DNA from: Candidatus Thiothrix sulfatifontis
GTDB lineage: Bacteria > Pseudomonadota > Gammaproteobacteria > Thiotrichales > Thiotrichaceae
Length of the DNA stretch: 64,000 bases
NCBI GenBank assembly: GCA_022828425.1
Contig: CP094685.1
Span: 1,488,001-1,552,000, forward strand
Direction: 5' to 3'
Position numbers and translations under genes: made by a program. This document shows, in pieces, positions 9,599 to 17,614 of this stretch; positions within the stretch are counted from its first letter, which is position 1, and each line of letters opens with the position of its first letter. Under the pieces are notes generated by a model. The model made no database searches and was not told where the DNA came from. It saw only the letters and a program-made list of their open reading frames with translations.

Positions 9599-10404
9599 GA
9601 TCGGTTTACCAAAAACTCTAATACAAATTTGCTGCCAAAAAACGCCAGCATGAGGATGAAAAAGCCACTGAGTGTCCAGCGGATGGCGATGCGCCCGCGC
9701 CAGCCATAGCGCCAATGACCCACCAGCAATGCGGTGAACATAACCCATGCCACGATGGAGAGAATGGTTTTATGCACCAAATGTTGCGCAAACAAGTTGT
9801 CGACGTATAAAGCGCCGCTCAGTAATCCCAGCGACAACAGCATGACCCCCAGCGAGATCAATTTGAACAGCAATACTTCCATATCCAATAGCGGTGGCAA
9901 GGTGCGAATCAGTCCACCCGGCTGATGGTTGTGCAAATGCTTATTTTGCAGTGCCAGCAGCAGGGCTTGTAACGCTGCCAGCGTCAACATGCTGTAAGCC
10001 AATAATGATGTGAAAATATGCACGCCTAAGCCATTGTTTAAACTGATGGTGACGCTTTGATTAGAACCGAACAACGGTAACAGCATGGCGCTTGCGGTGA
10101 ATGGCACGACGAAAATCCCCAAGGTTTCCAGTGGGCGCTTCAGCATGGTCATAAACAACAGGAGATTGCACAGCCACATAACAATTGAGCTGGCGGCAGC
10201 AAAACTGATGGATACGCCATTCACTTGCCAAATATGATTTACAATACTCCAACCGTGCAGACCCAGTGACAGCAACCACACTATCACCAGCAAGCGGCGG
10301 TAGTTAGGTGTGCGGGTTTGCAAGCGATCCCGCAGGCGCAGCCCAATCAGCAGCCATGTTGCCAGCCATGCCAGTGTAGCGAACAAGTTAAGTGTTATTG
10401 TCAT
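9595..10404 (-). CDS. ypjD: inner-membrane cytochrome-c-assembly-family protein YpjD
   Basis: The 269-aa product has about eight predicted membrane helices and the CcmC/CcsA-like core LPPLLDMEVLLFKLISLG...GALY, as in YpjD/HemX-like proteins. Members resemble heme-handling cytochrome c assembly proteins, but YpjD's role is not settled. It is divergent from ffh, 107 bp away, and translationally coupled (GTGA) to the CorC-like gene, the same neighbourhood as E. coli ffh-ypjD-yfjD. Confidence 0.88.
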   Translation of the reverse strand: MTITLNLFATLAWLATWLLIGLRLRDRLQTRTPNYRRLLVIVWLLSLGLHGWSIVNHIWQVNGVSISFAAASSIVMWLCNLLLFMTMLKRPLETLGIFVVPFTASAMLLPLFGSNQSVTISLNNGLGVHIFTSLLAYSMLTLAALQALLLALQNKHLHNHQPGGLIRTLPPLLDMEVLLFKLISLGVMLLSLGLLSGALYVDNLFAQHLVHKTILSIVAWVMFTALLVGHWRYGWRGRIAIRWTLSGFFILMLAFFGSKFVLEFLVNRS

Positions 10405-10461
10405 TACTCAAACGGATTTCGTGGGTTAGGTGGTTCGGGAACGCATTCGTTATTGCTTTAA

Positions 10462-10474
10462 TGCTATGATAGCA
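10462..10474. repeat. perfect 13-bp palindrome in the ypjD-ffh intergenic region
   Basis: TGCTATGATAGCA is a 6+1+6 perfect inverted repeat 38 bp upstream of the ffh ATG, in the divergent spacer. It could be an operator or simply overlap an extended -10 (TATGAT). No regulator can be assigned. Confidence 0.3.
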
Positions 10475-10511
10475 ACTTGTGCCTGAATGGGACTAGCAAG
10501 AAGTCAAAATC

Positions 10512-11894
10512 ATGTTCGAGAATTTAAGTGAACGTCTTTCGCAGACGGTAAAAAAACTACGCGGTCAGGCACGTCTGACCGACGACAATATTAAAGATGC
10601 CCTGCGTGATGTGCGGATGGCACTCTTAGAAGCTGACGTGGCGCTGCCGGTGGTGCGTGAATTCACCAATCGGGTGCGTGAACGGGCGATTGGGCAAGAG
10701 GTATTGGAAAGCCTTAGCCCCGGTCAAGCTTTGATCAAGGTGGTCAACGATGAGTTGGTTGCACTCATGGGCAAAGCCAACGAAACGCTGTCGCTGAATG
10801 CGCAACCACCTGCTGTTATTTTAATGGCAGGTTTGCAGGGTGCGGGTAAAACCACCACCGTCGGCAAATTGACCCGTTTCTTGAAAGAACGCCAGAACAA
10901 ATCGGTGATGGTGGCGAGTTGTGACGTTTACCGCCCAGCGGCGATCAAACAGCTTGAAACCATTGCGGGGCAGACGGGCGGAATTTTCTTTCCCAGTGAA
11001 AATGCTCAGAAGCCGGTGGACATCGCTAAAGCCGCTGTAGCGCAGGCAAAACTCAAATACATGGATGTGCTGATCATTGATACTGCCGGACGCTTGCACG
11101 TCGACGCGGAGATGATGGCGGAAATCCAAGCTATCCATTCCGCTGTGAATCCGGTAGAAACGCTGTTTGTGGTGGATAGCATGACCGGGCAGGATGCTGC
11201 CAATACTGCTAAAGCGTTTGGTGATGCATTGCCGCTGACGGGCGTGGTGTTGACCAAAGCGGATGGCGACGCACGCGGTGGTGCGGCTTTGTCGGTGCGC
11301 TATATCACGGGCAAACCGATTAAGTTTGTGGGGATGGGCGAAAAGCTGGATGCGTTAGAGCCGTTCCACCCCGAACGCATGGCCTCGCGCATTTTGGGCA
11401 TGGGTGATGTGCTGAGCTTGATTGAAGATGCGCAGCGTCAGGTTGATCATAAAAAAGCCGCAGAACTCGCCAAAAAGCTTAATAAGGGCAAATCGTTCGA
11501 TTTTGAAGATTTGCGTGACCAAATGTTACAAATGGAAAAGATGGGCGGTGTGGCTGGCTTGATGGACAAGTTGCCGGGCATGGGGAATTTACCCGCTAAT
11601 GTCAAAGAGCAGGGCAACGATAAAGAAGTGCGTCGCATGATTGCCATCATTAATTCTATGACGCTGGAAGAGCGCCGTAACCCGGATATTATTAAAGCAT
11701 CGCGCAAGCGTAGGATTGCTGCGGGTTGCGGGCTACAGGTTCAGGATGTAAATCGCTTAATGAAACAGCATTTGCAGATGAGCAAAATGATGAAGCAGTT
11801 TTCTAAGGGTGGTTTGCGCAAACTGATGACTGGCATGAAAGGCAAGTTGCCGATGGGCGGTGGTTTCCCACCCATGGGTGGCTTTTCCGGGTAG
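10512..11894 (+). CDS. ffh: signal recognition particle protein Ffh (SRP54)
   Basis: Ffh binds 4.5S RNA and the signal sequences of nascent membrane proteins and delivers ribosomes to FtsY. The 460-aa product has an NG domain with GLQGAGKTTT (G1), DTAGR (G3) and TKADGDARGG (G4 region). The M domain from about residue 300 is methionine-rich and ends KGKLPMGGGFPPMGGFSG. Length and motif order are standard. The 4.5S RNA gene itself is not in this window as far as can be seen. Confidence 0.97.
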   Translation: MFENLSERLSQTVKKLRGQARLTDDNIKDALRDVRMALLEADVALPVVREFTNRVRERAIGQEVLESLSPGQALIKVVNDELVALMGKANETLSLNAQPPAVILMAGLQGAGKTTTVGKLTRFLKERQNKSVMVASCDVYRPAAIKQLETIAGQTGGIFFPSENAQKPVDIAKAAVAQAKLKYMDVLIIDTAGRLHVDAEMMAEIQAIHSAVNPVETLFVVDSMTGQDAANTAKAFGDALPLTGVVLTKADGDARGGAALSVRYITGKPIKFVGMGEKLDALEPFHPERMASRILGMGDVLSLIEDAQRQVDHKKAAELAKKLNKGKSFDFEDLRDQMLQMEKMGGVAGLMDKLPGMGNLPANVKEQGNDKEVRRMIAIINSMTLEERRNPDIIKASRKRRIAAGCGLQVQDVNRLMKQHLQMSKMMKQFSKGGLRKLMTGMKGKLPMGGGFPPMGGFSG

Positions 11895-12091
11895 GTATAT
11901 TAGCTTTTTTCAATATTTCTGACGACCATTAAGGAAATTTACGCTAAGATGGGTTTGCCTACTGAATTGTCTAGTTGTATCATGCGCATCATCCAGAAAA
12001 TTCATGGCCTGGATTACGAATTATGCTGTTGTTGATTTTGGCGCAGCCTAGTTTTCCTTTACAAATTAATTATTTAGAGAGTTTTACTACT

Positions 12092-12367
12092 ATGAAAATC
12101 AAATCTCAAGTGGCTATCGCTGGTCTGTTGTTCGCTGGTTTACTGACAACTGGTTGCCAACAAATGGGTCAACAAACTTCACAGCAAGCAACTGAAGCGC
12201 CTGCTGTTGTTGCTCCTGCTGCTCCAGCACCTATTGCTGCTCCAGCTCCTGTTCGTCCAGCACCGGCTCCAATGGTTCCTAAAGTTAAAGCTAAAGGCAA
12301 CTACAAAGGTCCAGTCGCAATGGATCCAGCTTCTCAAGGTGCAATGCAGCAATATCAACAGCGTTAA
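12092..12367 (+). CDS. small Pro/Ala-rich lipoprotein (paralogue 1)
   Basis: The 91-aa product starts MKIKSQVAIAGLLFAGLLTTGC, a lipoprotein signal peptide with lipobox LTTGC, so it should be lipidated at Cys22. A Gln-rich stretch and a Pro/Ala/Val linker (residues about 35-65) follow, then the conserved tail PKVKAKGNYKGPVAMD...MQQYQQ. The ATG at 12092 is chosen over an upstream frame opening at 11975 because it begins the signal peptide, follows an AGAGAG ribosome binding site and matches the paralogue at 12721. Function unknown; it is probably anchored in the outer membrane. Confidence 0.8.
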   Translation: MKIKSQVAIAGLLFAGLLTTGCQQMGQQTSQQATEAPAVVAPAAPAPIAAPAPVRPAPAPMVPKVKAKGNYKGPVAMDPASQGAMQQYQQR

Positions 12368-12425
12368 TTCCACGCTGTTAGTATTTCGCATTAAAAATAC
12401 GGTACCGTTTCAGTAGATGTATTCC

Positions 12426-12460
12426 AAAAAGCCTCTTGTTTTGACAGGAGGCTTTTTTTT
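12426..12460 (+). terminator. Rho-independent terminator after lipoprotein 1
   Basis: A 10-bp perfect stem (AAAAAGCCTC / GAGGCTTTTT) with a 12-base loop is followed by a run of T. It ends the monocistronic lipoprotein transcript and separates it from paralogue 2. Confidence 0.9.
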
Positions 12461-12720
12461 GGAAAACGTTTATTGCAATAAAAATTTATTATGAATTCAT
12501 AATTATTTATTGGTTTGAACCTTTTTTGTATTTAATGCAACCTATTTGTCGGGCTTTGATAATGGCCTGCATGAATCCATCCCGTCGACAATCGAGCGTT
12601 TCTAAAGGTTTTTTGTGGTAATTCGTGCTAAATTCATTTCTGCGTGTGGTAAATAAGCCCTTGAGCCTTTGTTTGCTGCACAGTGTGTGCCTTCTTTAAA
12701 CAATGAAAGAGACTAAGACG
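12461..12720. other. AT-rich intergenic stretch between the two lipoprotein genes
   Basis: No convincing ORF or RNA is visible here. The stretch should hold the promoter and leader of the second lipoprotein gene, but no clean sigma-70 pair could be assigned by eye. Confidence 0.5.
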
Positions 12721-13080
12721 ATGAAAATCAAATCCCAACTGACACTGGCAACGTTGATCGTTGCGGCAATGTTTGCAACTGGTTGCCAACAAATGAGTCA
12801 ACAGACTGCGGAAACAGCGCCTGCTGCGACAACGGAAGCGCCAGCTACAACAGCTACTGCGCCAGCCGCTGGCGAACATTGCCACGACGAAGCGCCTTCT
12901 TGTGCTAATAAATGCCACAGCCACCCTGGTGCTGTGCCTGGCCATAAGCATGTTTACGGTTGCGTTGCAGGCCAAGGCAAACGCCCAATGATGCCAAAGG
13001 TTAAAGCCAAAGGTGATTACAAAGGCGCGGTTTCCATGGATCAGTCTTCTAAGTCTGTTATGCAGCAATACCAGAAGTAA
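12721..13080 (+). CDS. small Cys/His-rich lipoprotein (paralogue 2)
   Basis: The 119-aa product is a paralogue of the gene at 12092: the same MKIKSQ start, lipobox FATGC, Gln/Ala/Thr linker and closing PKVKAKGDYKGAVSMD...MQQYQK. It differs by an insert (residues about 57-90) with four Cys and six His, including EHCHDEAPSCANKCHSH and GHKHVYGC, which looks like a metal-binding segment. The ATG at 12721 aligns with the paralogue; an in-frame ATG at 12703 would add six residues. No named family is recognised; metal binding is inference. Confidence 0.8.
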   Translation: MKIKSQLTLATLIVAAMFATGCQQMSQQTAETAPAATTEAPATTATAPAAGEHCHDEAPSCANKCHSHPGAVPGHKHVYGCVAGQGKRPMMPKVKAKGDYKGAVSMDQSSKSVMQQYQK

Positions 13081-13132
13081 TGATGAGTGCGGGAGTGGCT
13101 GATGCGCAATCATTAGCCGCTTAAAGCGATCT

Positions 13133-13168
13133 AAAACGGCTTGATTATTTGATAATCGAGCCGTTTTT
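13133..13168 (+). terminator. Rho-independent terminator after lipoprotein 2
   Basis: A long stem (AAAACGGCTTGATTAT with its near-complement, one T-G wobble, 4-base loop) ends in five T. Confidence 0.9.
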
Positions 13169-13315
13169 ATTGAAATCCTTGATAAGCTGAACTACCCTAG
13201 CAATCTTTGGGAACTTATGGGCATTTTCCTATCCTAATTCAGGCATAGGCATAACCCGTTGGGCGTCTGTTTACTTTAGTGTTCTTTTGATGAACCATAT
13301 CAAGTTGTAAATTTC

Positions 13316-14551
13316 ATGAAAAAAGCGTTTATTCTGGCATGGTTACTGGCAGTGATTTCATTCATGCCTTCGTTTGCGGTTGCTGCTGTCTGGCCTAGTG
13401 AAAATGTGTGGGATGATGTGTGGGAAGAGCGTTATCACCAGTGGGTGCGCACTCAGTGGAAAGACGATATTTTCATGGATCCTGCTAAGCCGATTTACTA
13501 CAAGTTTGAAAACGATTGCGCGGATGCTGTATACGCGATGCGCCTCATTTTCGCGTTCGAGCACCGTTTGCCGTTTGTCATCGGTAATCGTGACAAAGCC
13601 GGACGTACCGTCAGTAATGACATGTCGACGTGGGATAATTTGCCACCTGATCTACGGGTTCGCAATTTCTTGGATTACGTTGCTGACATGACTAGCACCG
13701 TGTCATTGCGCAATGACACGTATCCGATCGCGCTGCATGATATTAAGCCCGGTGATATTTACGTGGCACCCGGCGTACATTCTTACCAAATCGTGGATGT
13801 TACCGATGCGGGTATTGCTGAAGTAATGGCTTCTACCACGCCGAAACAAGCGCGTTACTTGTTGCGGACGCCGTCTTTTCCGTTTTACGTGCCGGAAGAC
13901 AAGCAGTTCGGTGATGGCTATCGGCGTTTCAAGCAACCGCAAAATATTATGAAGTCAGCCATGCAACAGCCGGGTTACAGCGAAGAGCAGTTCAACCTGG
14001 CGAATGAAGTGGCTTACGATTACGTAAAATACACCGATGTTATCGCTGGCAAGCTGGCAAAGCGCCCGGAAACGTCGGATGAGAAATCGCAGCGTTTGTT
14101 ATTGGCATTGTGCATGTACGCGAATGACCGTGCGGTTTATGTTTATGATGCATTGTGGTACTTGCAAAAAATCCGGGGTGAAGGGCGTCGTTGCATGAAT
14201 GCACGCGAATACGATGACCATTCAACGCCGGGTCGTGATAAGCGTTTGGGTTTATTTTTCAGCTCCATTCGCAGCCATTTGGATCGGGTAGGGCGCTTTG
14301 ATCCGCGTTCGCAGCCTGCGCGTTGGGCAAAAGCAGTGTTTTCTAATGATCAACCACCACCGCAAGAGTTGAAGAGCCTTAACGATTTTTGCATGGTGCA
14401 GATGACGTTGGGTGAAGAATACTACATGACGTTGCGTGAATTGCGTCAGAATGTGGAGGCGGGAACTTTGGTGTCTGATCCACACGCGCCATTGCCGTTC
14501 CGTTGGGGTATTGTAAAAGAGCCGTACCGTGCAGATTGCCCCACTTATTAA
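13316..14551 (+). CDS. secreted protein of unknown function, possible NlpC/P60-like Cys-His hydrolase
   Basis: The 411-aa product has a clear Sec signal peptide (MKKAFILAWLLAVISFMPSFAVA, cleavage near AVA-AVW), so it is periplasmic or exported. The mature part is acidic and aromatic-rich. FENDCADAVYAMRL holds a Cys in a helix-start context, and KPGDIYVAPGVHSYQIVDV holds a His on a beta strand after a PGD motif. That layout resembles NlpC/P60-type Cys-His hydrolases and the DUF1287 protein encoded next door. No family name is recognised; the catalytic assignment is inference. Confidence 0.7.
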   Translation: MKKAFILAWLLAVISFMPSFAVAAVWPSENVWDDVWEERYHQWVRTQWKDDIFMDPAKPIYYKFENDCADAVYAMRLIFAFEHRLPFVIGNRDKAGRTVSNDMSTWDNLPPDLRVRNFLDYVADMTSTVSLRNDTYPIALHDIKPGDIYVAPGVHSYQIVDVTDAGIAEVMASTTPKQARYLLRTPSFPFYVPEDKQFGDGYRRFKQPQNIMKSAMQQPGYSEEQFNLANEVAYDYVKYTDVIAGKLAKRPETSDEKSQRLLLALCMYANDRAVYVYDALWYLQKIRGEGRRCMNAREYDDHSTPGRDKRLGLFFSSIRSHLDRVGRFDPRSQPARWAKAVFSNDQPPPQELKSLNDFCMVQMTLGEEYYMTLRELRQNVEAGTLVSDPHAPLPFRWGIVKEPYRADCPTY

Positions 14552-14673
14552 TGTTGGGTGTTCTTTCGTCGGGCTAAGCTAGTGTTTGGTCTGTTTATGT
14601 TATAAAAATAATGATGATGGGTTGTTTCAGTGAGTCTGTTTATTGGGGATGTTAGCATTTAAGGGTGGGGTCG

Positions 14674-15399
14674 ATGAGTAATTTTTTTGTTATACCGCGC
14701 TCGTCAAAATGGGGTTTGTGTGTCGTTTTGACGGGGGTAATTGTACTTTTTAGTGGGTTGACTGGTTGTTCGACGCAGCAGGCTGCTAAGCCAAAGTCAG
14801 TCGAGGTCAAGCGCTCGGTATCTGCGCGTAGCAATGTGGCAACGCCAGAGCGTTTATCTTATGCTGCATTGGATCGTTTGCGGCATCGCGTGGTGTACGA
14901 TGGGCGTTATATTCCAATCAGTTATCCTAATGGCGATGTGCCAGCCAACGTCGGGGTATGCACGGATACGGTGATCCGTTCTTACCGCAAGTTGGGGATT
15001 GATCTTCAGCGTTTGGTGCATGAGGATATGTCGCGTAATTTTTACAATTATCCGAATTTGTCAAAGTGGGGACTAAATCAGCCTGACCCCAATATTGACC
15101 ATCGACGTGTACATAATCTGAAAGCTTTTTTTCAACGCCACGGCGCAAGCGTGCCTGCGACAGGTAATCCGGTGGATTATCGCCCCGGTGACTTGGTAAC
15201 TTGGAGTTTGGGTGGCGATCAAGAGCACATTGGCATTGTCGTCAATCGCAAGTCACCCGCTGACTCGCGGCGCAATTTGGTGGTGCACAATATTGCTGAA
15301 GGTGAAAAGATAGAAGATGTGTTGTTTGCGATGCCAATTACGGGTCATTACCGTTATTTTCCCGGCAATTCTAATCTGAAGTACGTGTCTGCGCAGTAA
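14674..15399 (+). CDS. DUF1287-family lipoprotein (putative NlpC/P60-like hydrolase)
   Basis: The 241-aa product has an N-terminal hydrophobic segment ending LFSGLTGC, a lipobox-like signal. It then has a DUF1287 domain: RVVYDGRYIPISYPNGDVPxxxGVCTD, with the family's conserved Cys, and VDYRPGDLVTWSL...HIGIVVN with the conserved His. DUF1287 proteins are predicted Cys-His hydrolases of the cell envelope. The ATG at 14674 is preferred to a GTG at 14665, because the AAGGGTGGGG just upstream serves as ribosome binding site. A terminator follows 32 bp after the stop. Confidence 0.85.
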   Translation: MSNFFVIPRSSKWGLCVVLTGVIVLFSGLTGCSTQQAAKPKSVEVKRSVSARSNVATPERLSYAALDRLRHRVVYDGRYIPISYPNGDVPANVGVCTDTVIRSYRKLGIDLQRLVHEDMSRNFYNYPNLSKWGLNQPDPNIDHRRVHNLKAFFQRHGASVPATGNPVDYRPGDLVTWSLGGDQEHIGIVVNRKSPADSRRNLVVHNIAEGEKIEDVLFAMPITGHYRYFPGNSNLKYVSAQ

Positions 15400-15430
15400 G
15401 CGGGTTCACCTTACTAGCCGTTTTGTCAGC

Positions 15431-15456
15431 AAGCCCCCTGCATTGGGGGCTTTTTT
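15431..15456 (+). terminator. Rho-independent terminator
   Basis: The 8-bp stem AAGCCCCC/GGGGGCTT is followed by six T. It separates the DUF1287 gene from the rpsP operon. Confidence 0.9.
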
Positions 15457-15569
15457 GTGGGTAAGCCCTTAATCAATGCTTCACTTTTTCTGAAATTAAC
15501 GTAGAATTGCGCGTTTACTTCGAGCAGCCTCGATTGCTGCGTATTAACTGAATTTGGTAAGGTCTTTAT

Positions 15570-15824
15570 ATGGTCAATATTCGTCTGGCAAGAGGTGGTG
15601 CGAAAAAGCATCCATTTTACCACATCGTCGTTAGCGACAAGCGCAAGCCGCGCGACAGTGGTTACATTGAACGCATCGGTTATTTCAACCCGGTTGCGCG
15701 TGGTCAAGAAGTCCGTCTGCACATTGAGCAGGATCGGGTTGCTTACTGGGTGGCGTGTGGTGCACAGCCTACTGAACGGGTGACTAAGCTGCTGAAAGAA
15801 TCCGCAGAAACTGTGGCGGCGTAA
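15570..15824 (+). CDS. rpsP: 30S ribosomal protein S16
   Basis: The 84-aa protein begins [21 protein letters not shown] and contains the S16 signature [20 protein letters not shown]. It is the first gene of the classical rpsP-rimM-trmD-rplS operon, with rimM starting 6 bp after its stop. Confidence 0.98.
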   Translation: MVNIRLARGGAKKHPFYHIVVSDKRKPRDSGYIERIGYFNPVARGQEVRLHIEQDRVAYWVACGAQPTERVTKLLKESAETVAA

Positions 15825-15830
15825 GGCATT

Positions 15831-16337
15831 ATGTCCCAGCCGGATATGGTGACACTCGGCAAAATTTCTGCCGCGTTTGGCATTAAAGGTTGGGTCAAAG
15901 TTTATTCGCATACCCATCAACTGGACGGGATTTTAGGGTACGCCCCTTGGTCTTTGAAAGTAGCCGGTGAGTGGCAGCCTTGCAAATTGCTTAATGGGCA
16001 GATTCAAGGCAAAGGCATTGTCGCGCAATTGGAAGGGGTGAGCGACCGTAATCAAGCTGAAAAGCTAGTGGGTTGCGAGATTGGTGTGCCGCGTAGCCGC
16101 TTGCTGCCATTGGATGCCGATGAATACTACTGGGCTGATTTAATCGGCATGGAAGTTGTCACGGTAAATGGCGTGTTGCTGGGAACCGTGGATCATTTGT
16201 TTGAAACCGGCGCGAATGATGTGTTGGTGGTTCAAGGTGAGCGGGAACGTTTATTGCCTTGGGTGCTGGGTACATTTATTCAAGCGGTTTCCTTGGATGA
16301 AAAACGTATTGTGGTGGATTGGGATCCAGACTTTTAA
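15831..16337 (+). CDS. rimM: ribosome maturation factor RimM
   Basis: The 168-aa product has the N-terminal RimM barrel ([22 protein letters not shown]) and a C-terminal PRC-barrel ([16 protein letters not shown]...[13 protein letters not shown]). RimM binds S19 and aids 30S head assembly. Its stop overlaps the trmD start as TAATG. Confidence 0.97.
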   Translation: MSQPDMVTLGKISAAFGIKGWVKVYSHTHQLDGILGYAPWSLKVAGEWQPCKLLNGQIQGKGIVAQLEGVSDRNQAEKLVGCEIGVPRSRLLPLDADEYYWADLIGMEVVTVNGVLLGTVDHLFETGANDVLVVQGERERLLPWVLGTFIQAVSLDEKRIVVDWDPDF

Positions 16338-17092
16338 TGCCTATGCGGTTTGATGTCATTACGTTGTTTCCTGAATTGGTTGAAGCGGTGACGAGCAGCG
16401 GTGTGACAGGTCGGGCAGCGGAACGTGGGATTATTTCACTGACACAGTGGAACCCGCGTGATTACGCAACGGATGTACACCGCACGGTGGATGACCGTCC
16501 TTACGGCGGCGGCCCTGGCATGGTGATGAAGGGCGATTGTCTGTTACAGGCGATTCGTGATGCGCGTCAAGTCAATCCGGGTAAAGTGATTTATCTGAGT
16601 CCTCAGGGTGTTACGCTCAACCAAACGGTGGTTAACGCGCTGGCAGCAGAACAGGGTTTAATTCTGTTATGCGGACGCTACGAAGGCATTGATGAGCGTG
16701 TTATTCGCTTGGAAGTGGATATGGAATGTTCAATTGGTGACTATGTGCTGAGCGGCGGTGAGCTGGGAGCCATGGTGCTGATTGATGCAGTGACTCGCTT
16801 ATTGCCGGGTACATTGGGGCATAACGAGTCGGCAGCTCAGGATTCCTTTTTTGATGGATTACTGGATTGCCCACACTATACCCGCCCGGAAGAATTGGAA
16901 GGACTGGCATTACCCGCCGTATTGAAAAGCGGTAATCATGCCCAGATTGCCCGTTGGCGCAAAAAACAAGCGCTGGGAAAAACATGGCGACGCAGGCCGG
17001 AATTGTTGCAGGCACGACAGTTGACCGACAGTGAGCGTGTGTTGCTGAACGAGTATATAAACGAGTTTGAAAGCAGTGAAGAGCTGCATTAG
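16337..17092 (+). CDS. trmD: tRNA (guanine-N1-)-methyltransferase TrmD
   Basis: TrmD makes m1G37 in tRNAs using S-adenosylmethionine through a trefoil knot. Signatures: [11 protein letters not shown] at the start, [22 protein letters not shown] and [11 protein letters not shown]. The ATG at 16337 shares a base with the rimM stop; a second ATG at 16343 gives MRFDVITLF and is equally possible. The 251-aa length is normal. Confidence 0.97.
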   Translation: MPMRFDVITLFPELVEAVTSSGVTGRAAERGIISLTQWNPRDYATDVHRTVDDRPYGGGPGMVMKGDCLLQAIRDARQVNPGKVIYLSPQGVTLNQTVVNALAAEQGLILLCGRYEGIDERVIRLEVDMECSIGDYVLSGGELGAMVLIDAVTRLLPGTLGHNESAAQDSFFDGLLDCPHYTRPEELEGLALPAVLKSGNHAQIARWRKKQALGKTWRRRPELLQARQLTDSERVLLNEYINEFESSEELH

Positions 17093-17101
17093 AGGATTAT
17101 C

Positions 17102-17446
17102 ATGAATACGATTATTCAACAACTTGAACAAGAGCAGATGACGAAGGTAATCCCGGATTTTAACCCCGGCGATACCGTTATTGTCAGTGTGCGTGTTAAG
17201 GACGGCGACAAAGAACGCCTACAGGCTTATGAAGGTGTGGTGATTGCGAAGAAAAATCGTGGTCTGAACTCTGCTTTCACGGTGCGTAAAATGTCTTACG
17301 GTGAAGGCGTCGAGCGCGTATTCCAAACATACAGCAATGGCATTGCCGGTATCGTGGTGAAGCGTAAAGGCGATGTACGCCGTGCGAAGTTGTACTACTT
17401 GCGTGGTCTGACTGGCAAATCTGCGCGTATCAAAGAAAAGCTCTAA
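17102..17446 (+). CDS. rplS: 50S ribosomal protein L19
   Basis: The 114-aa protein has the L19 pattern: [27 protein letters not shown] and the C-terminal [17 protein letters not shown]. It is the last gene of the rpsP operon, with a strong terminator 25 bp downstream. Confidence 0.98.
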   Translation: MNTIIQQLEQEQMTKVIPDFNPGDTVIVSVRVKDGDKERLQAYEGVVIAKKNRGLNSAFTVRKMSYGEGVERVFQTYSNGIAGIVVKRKGDVRRAKLYYLRGLTGKSARIKEKL

Positions 17447-17470
17447 GCATACGTGGCGTATGCCGATTAC

Positions 17471-17504
17471 AAAGCCGACAGTACTGAATCAGTCTGTCGG
17501 CTTT
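17471..17504 (+). terminator. hairpin terminator of the rpsP-rplS operon
   Basis: An 11-bp perfect stem (AAAGCCGACAG/CTGTCGGCTTT) with a 12-base loop. The T-tract is short, but the position right after rplS supports a terminator. Confidence 0.8.
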
Positions 17505-17614
17505 GTTGCGTCTACGCTTCGTCGCTGAACACTGTACATAAGCATGGTTTGCGCCTACTATCGACTGTGAATAATTGTTATAAAATAAATACGCTATAGT
17601 AGGTGGGGGCTTTT

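Noticed and set aside
9599..9748. Longer start for the CorC-like gene (352 aa)
   Set aside because: The added residues lie wholly inside ypjD and show no DUF21 character; the GTGA overlap gives a natural start at 9598.
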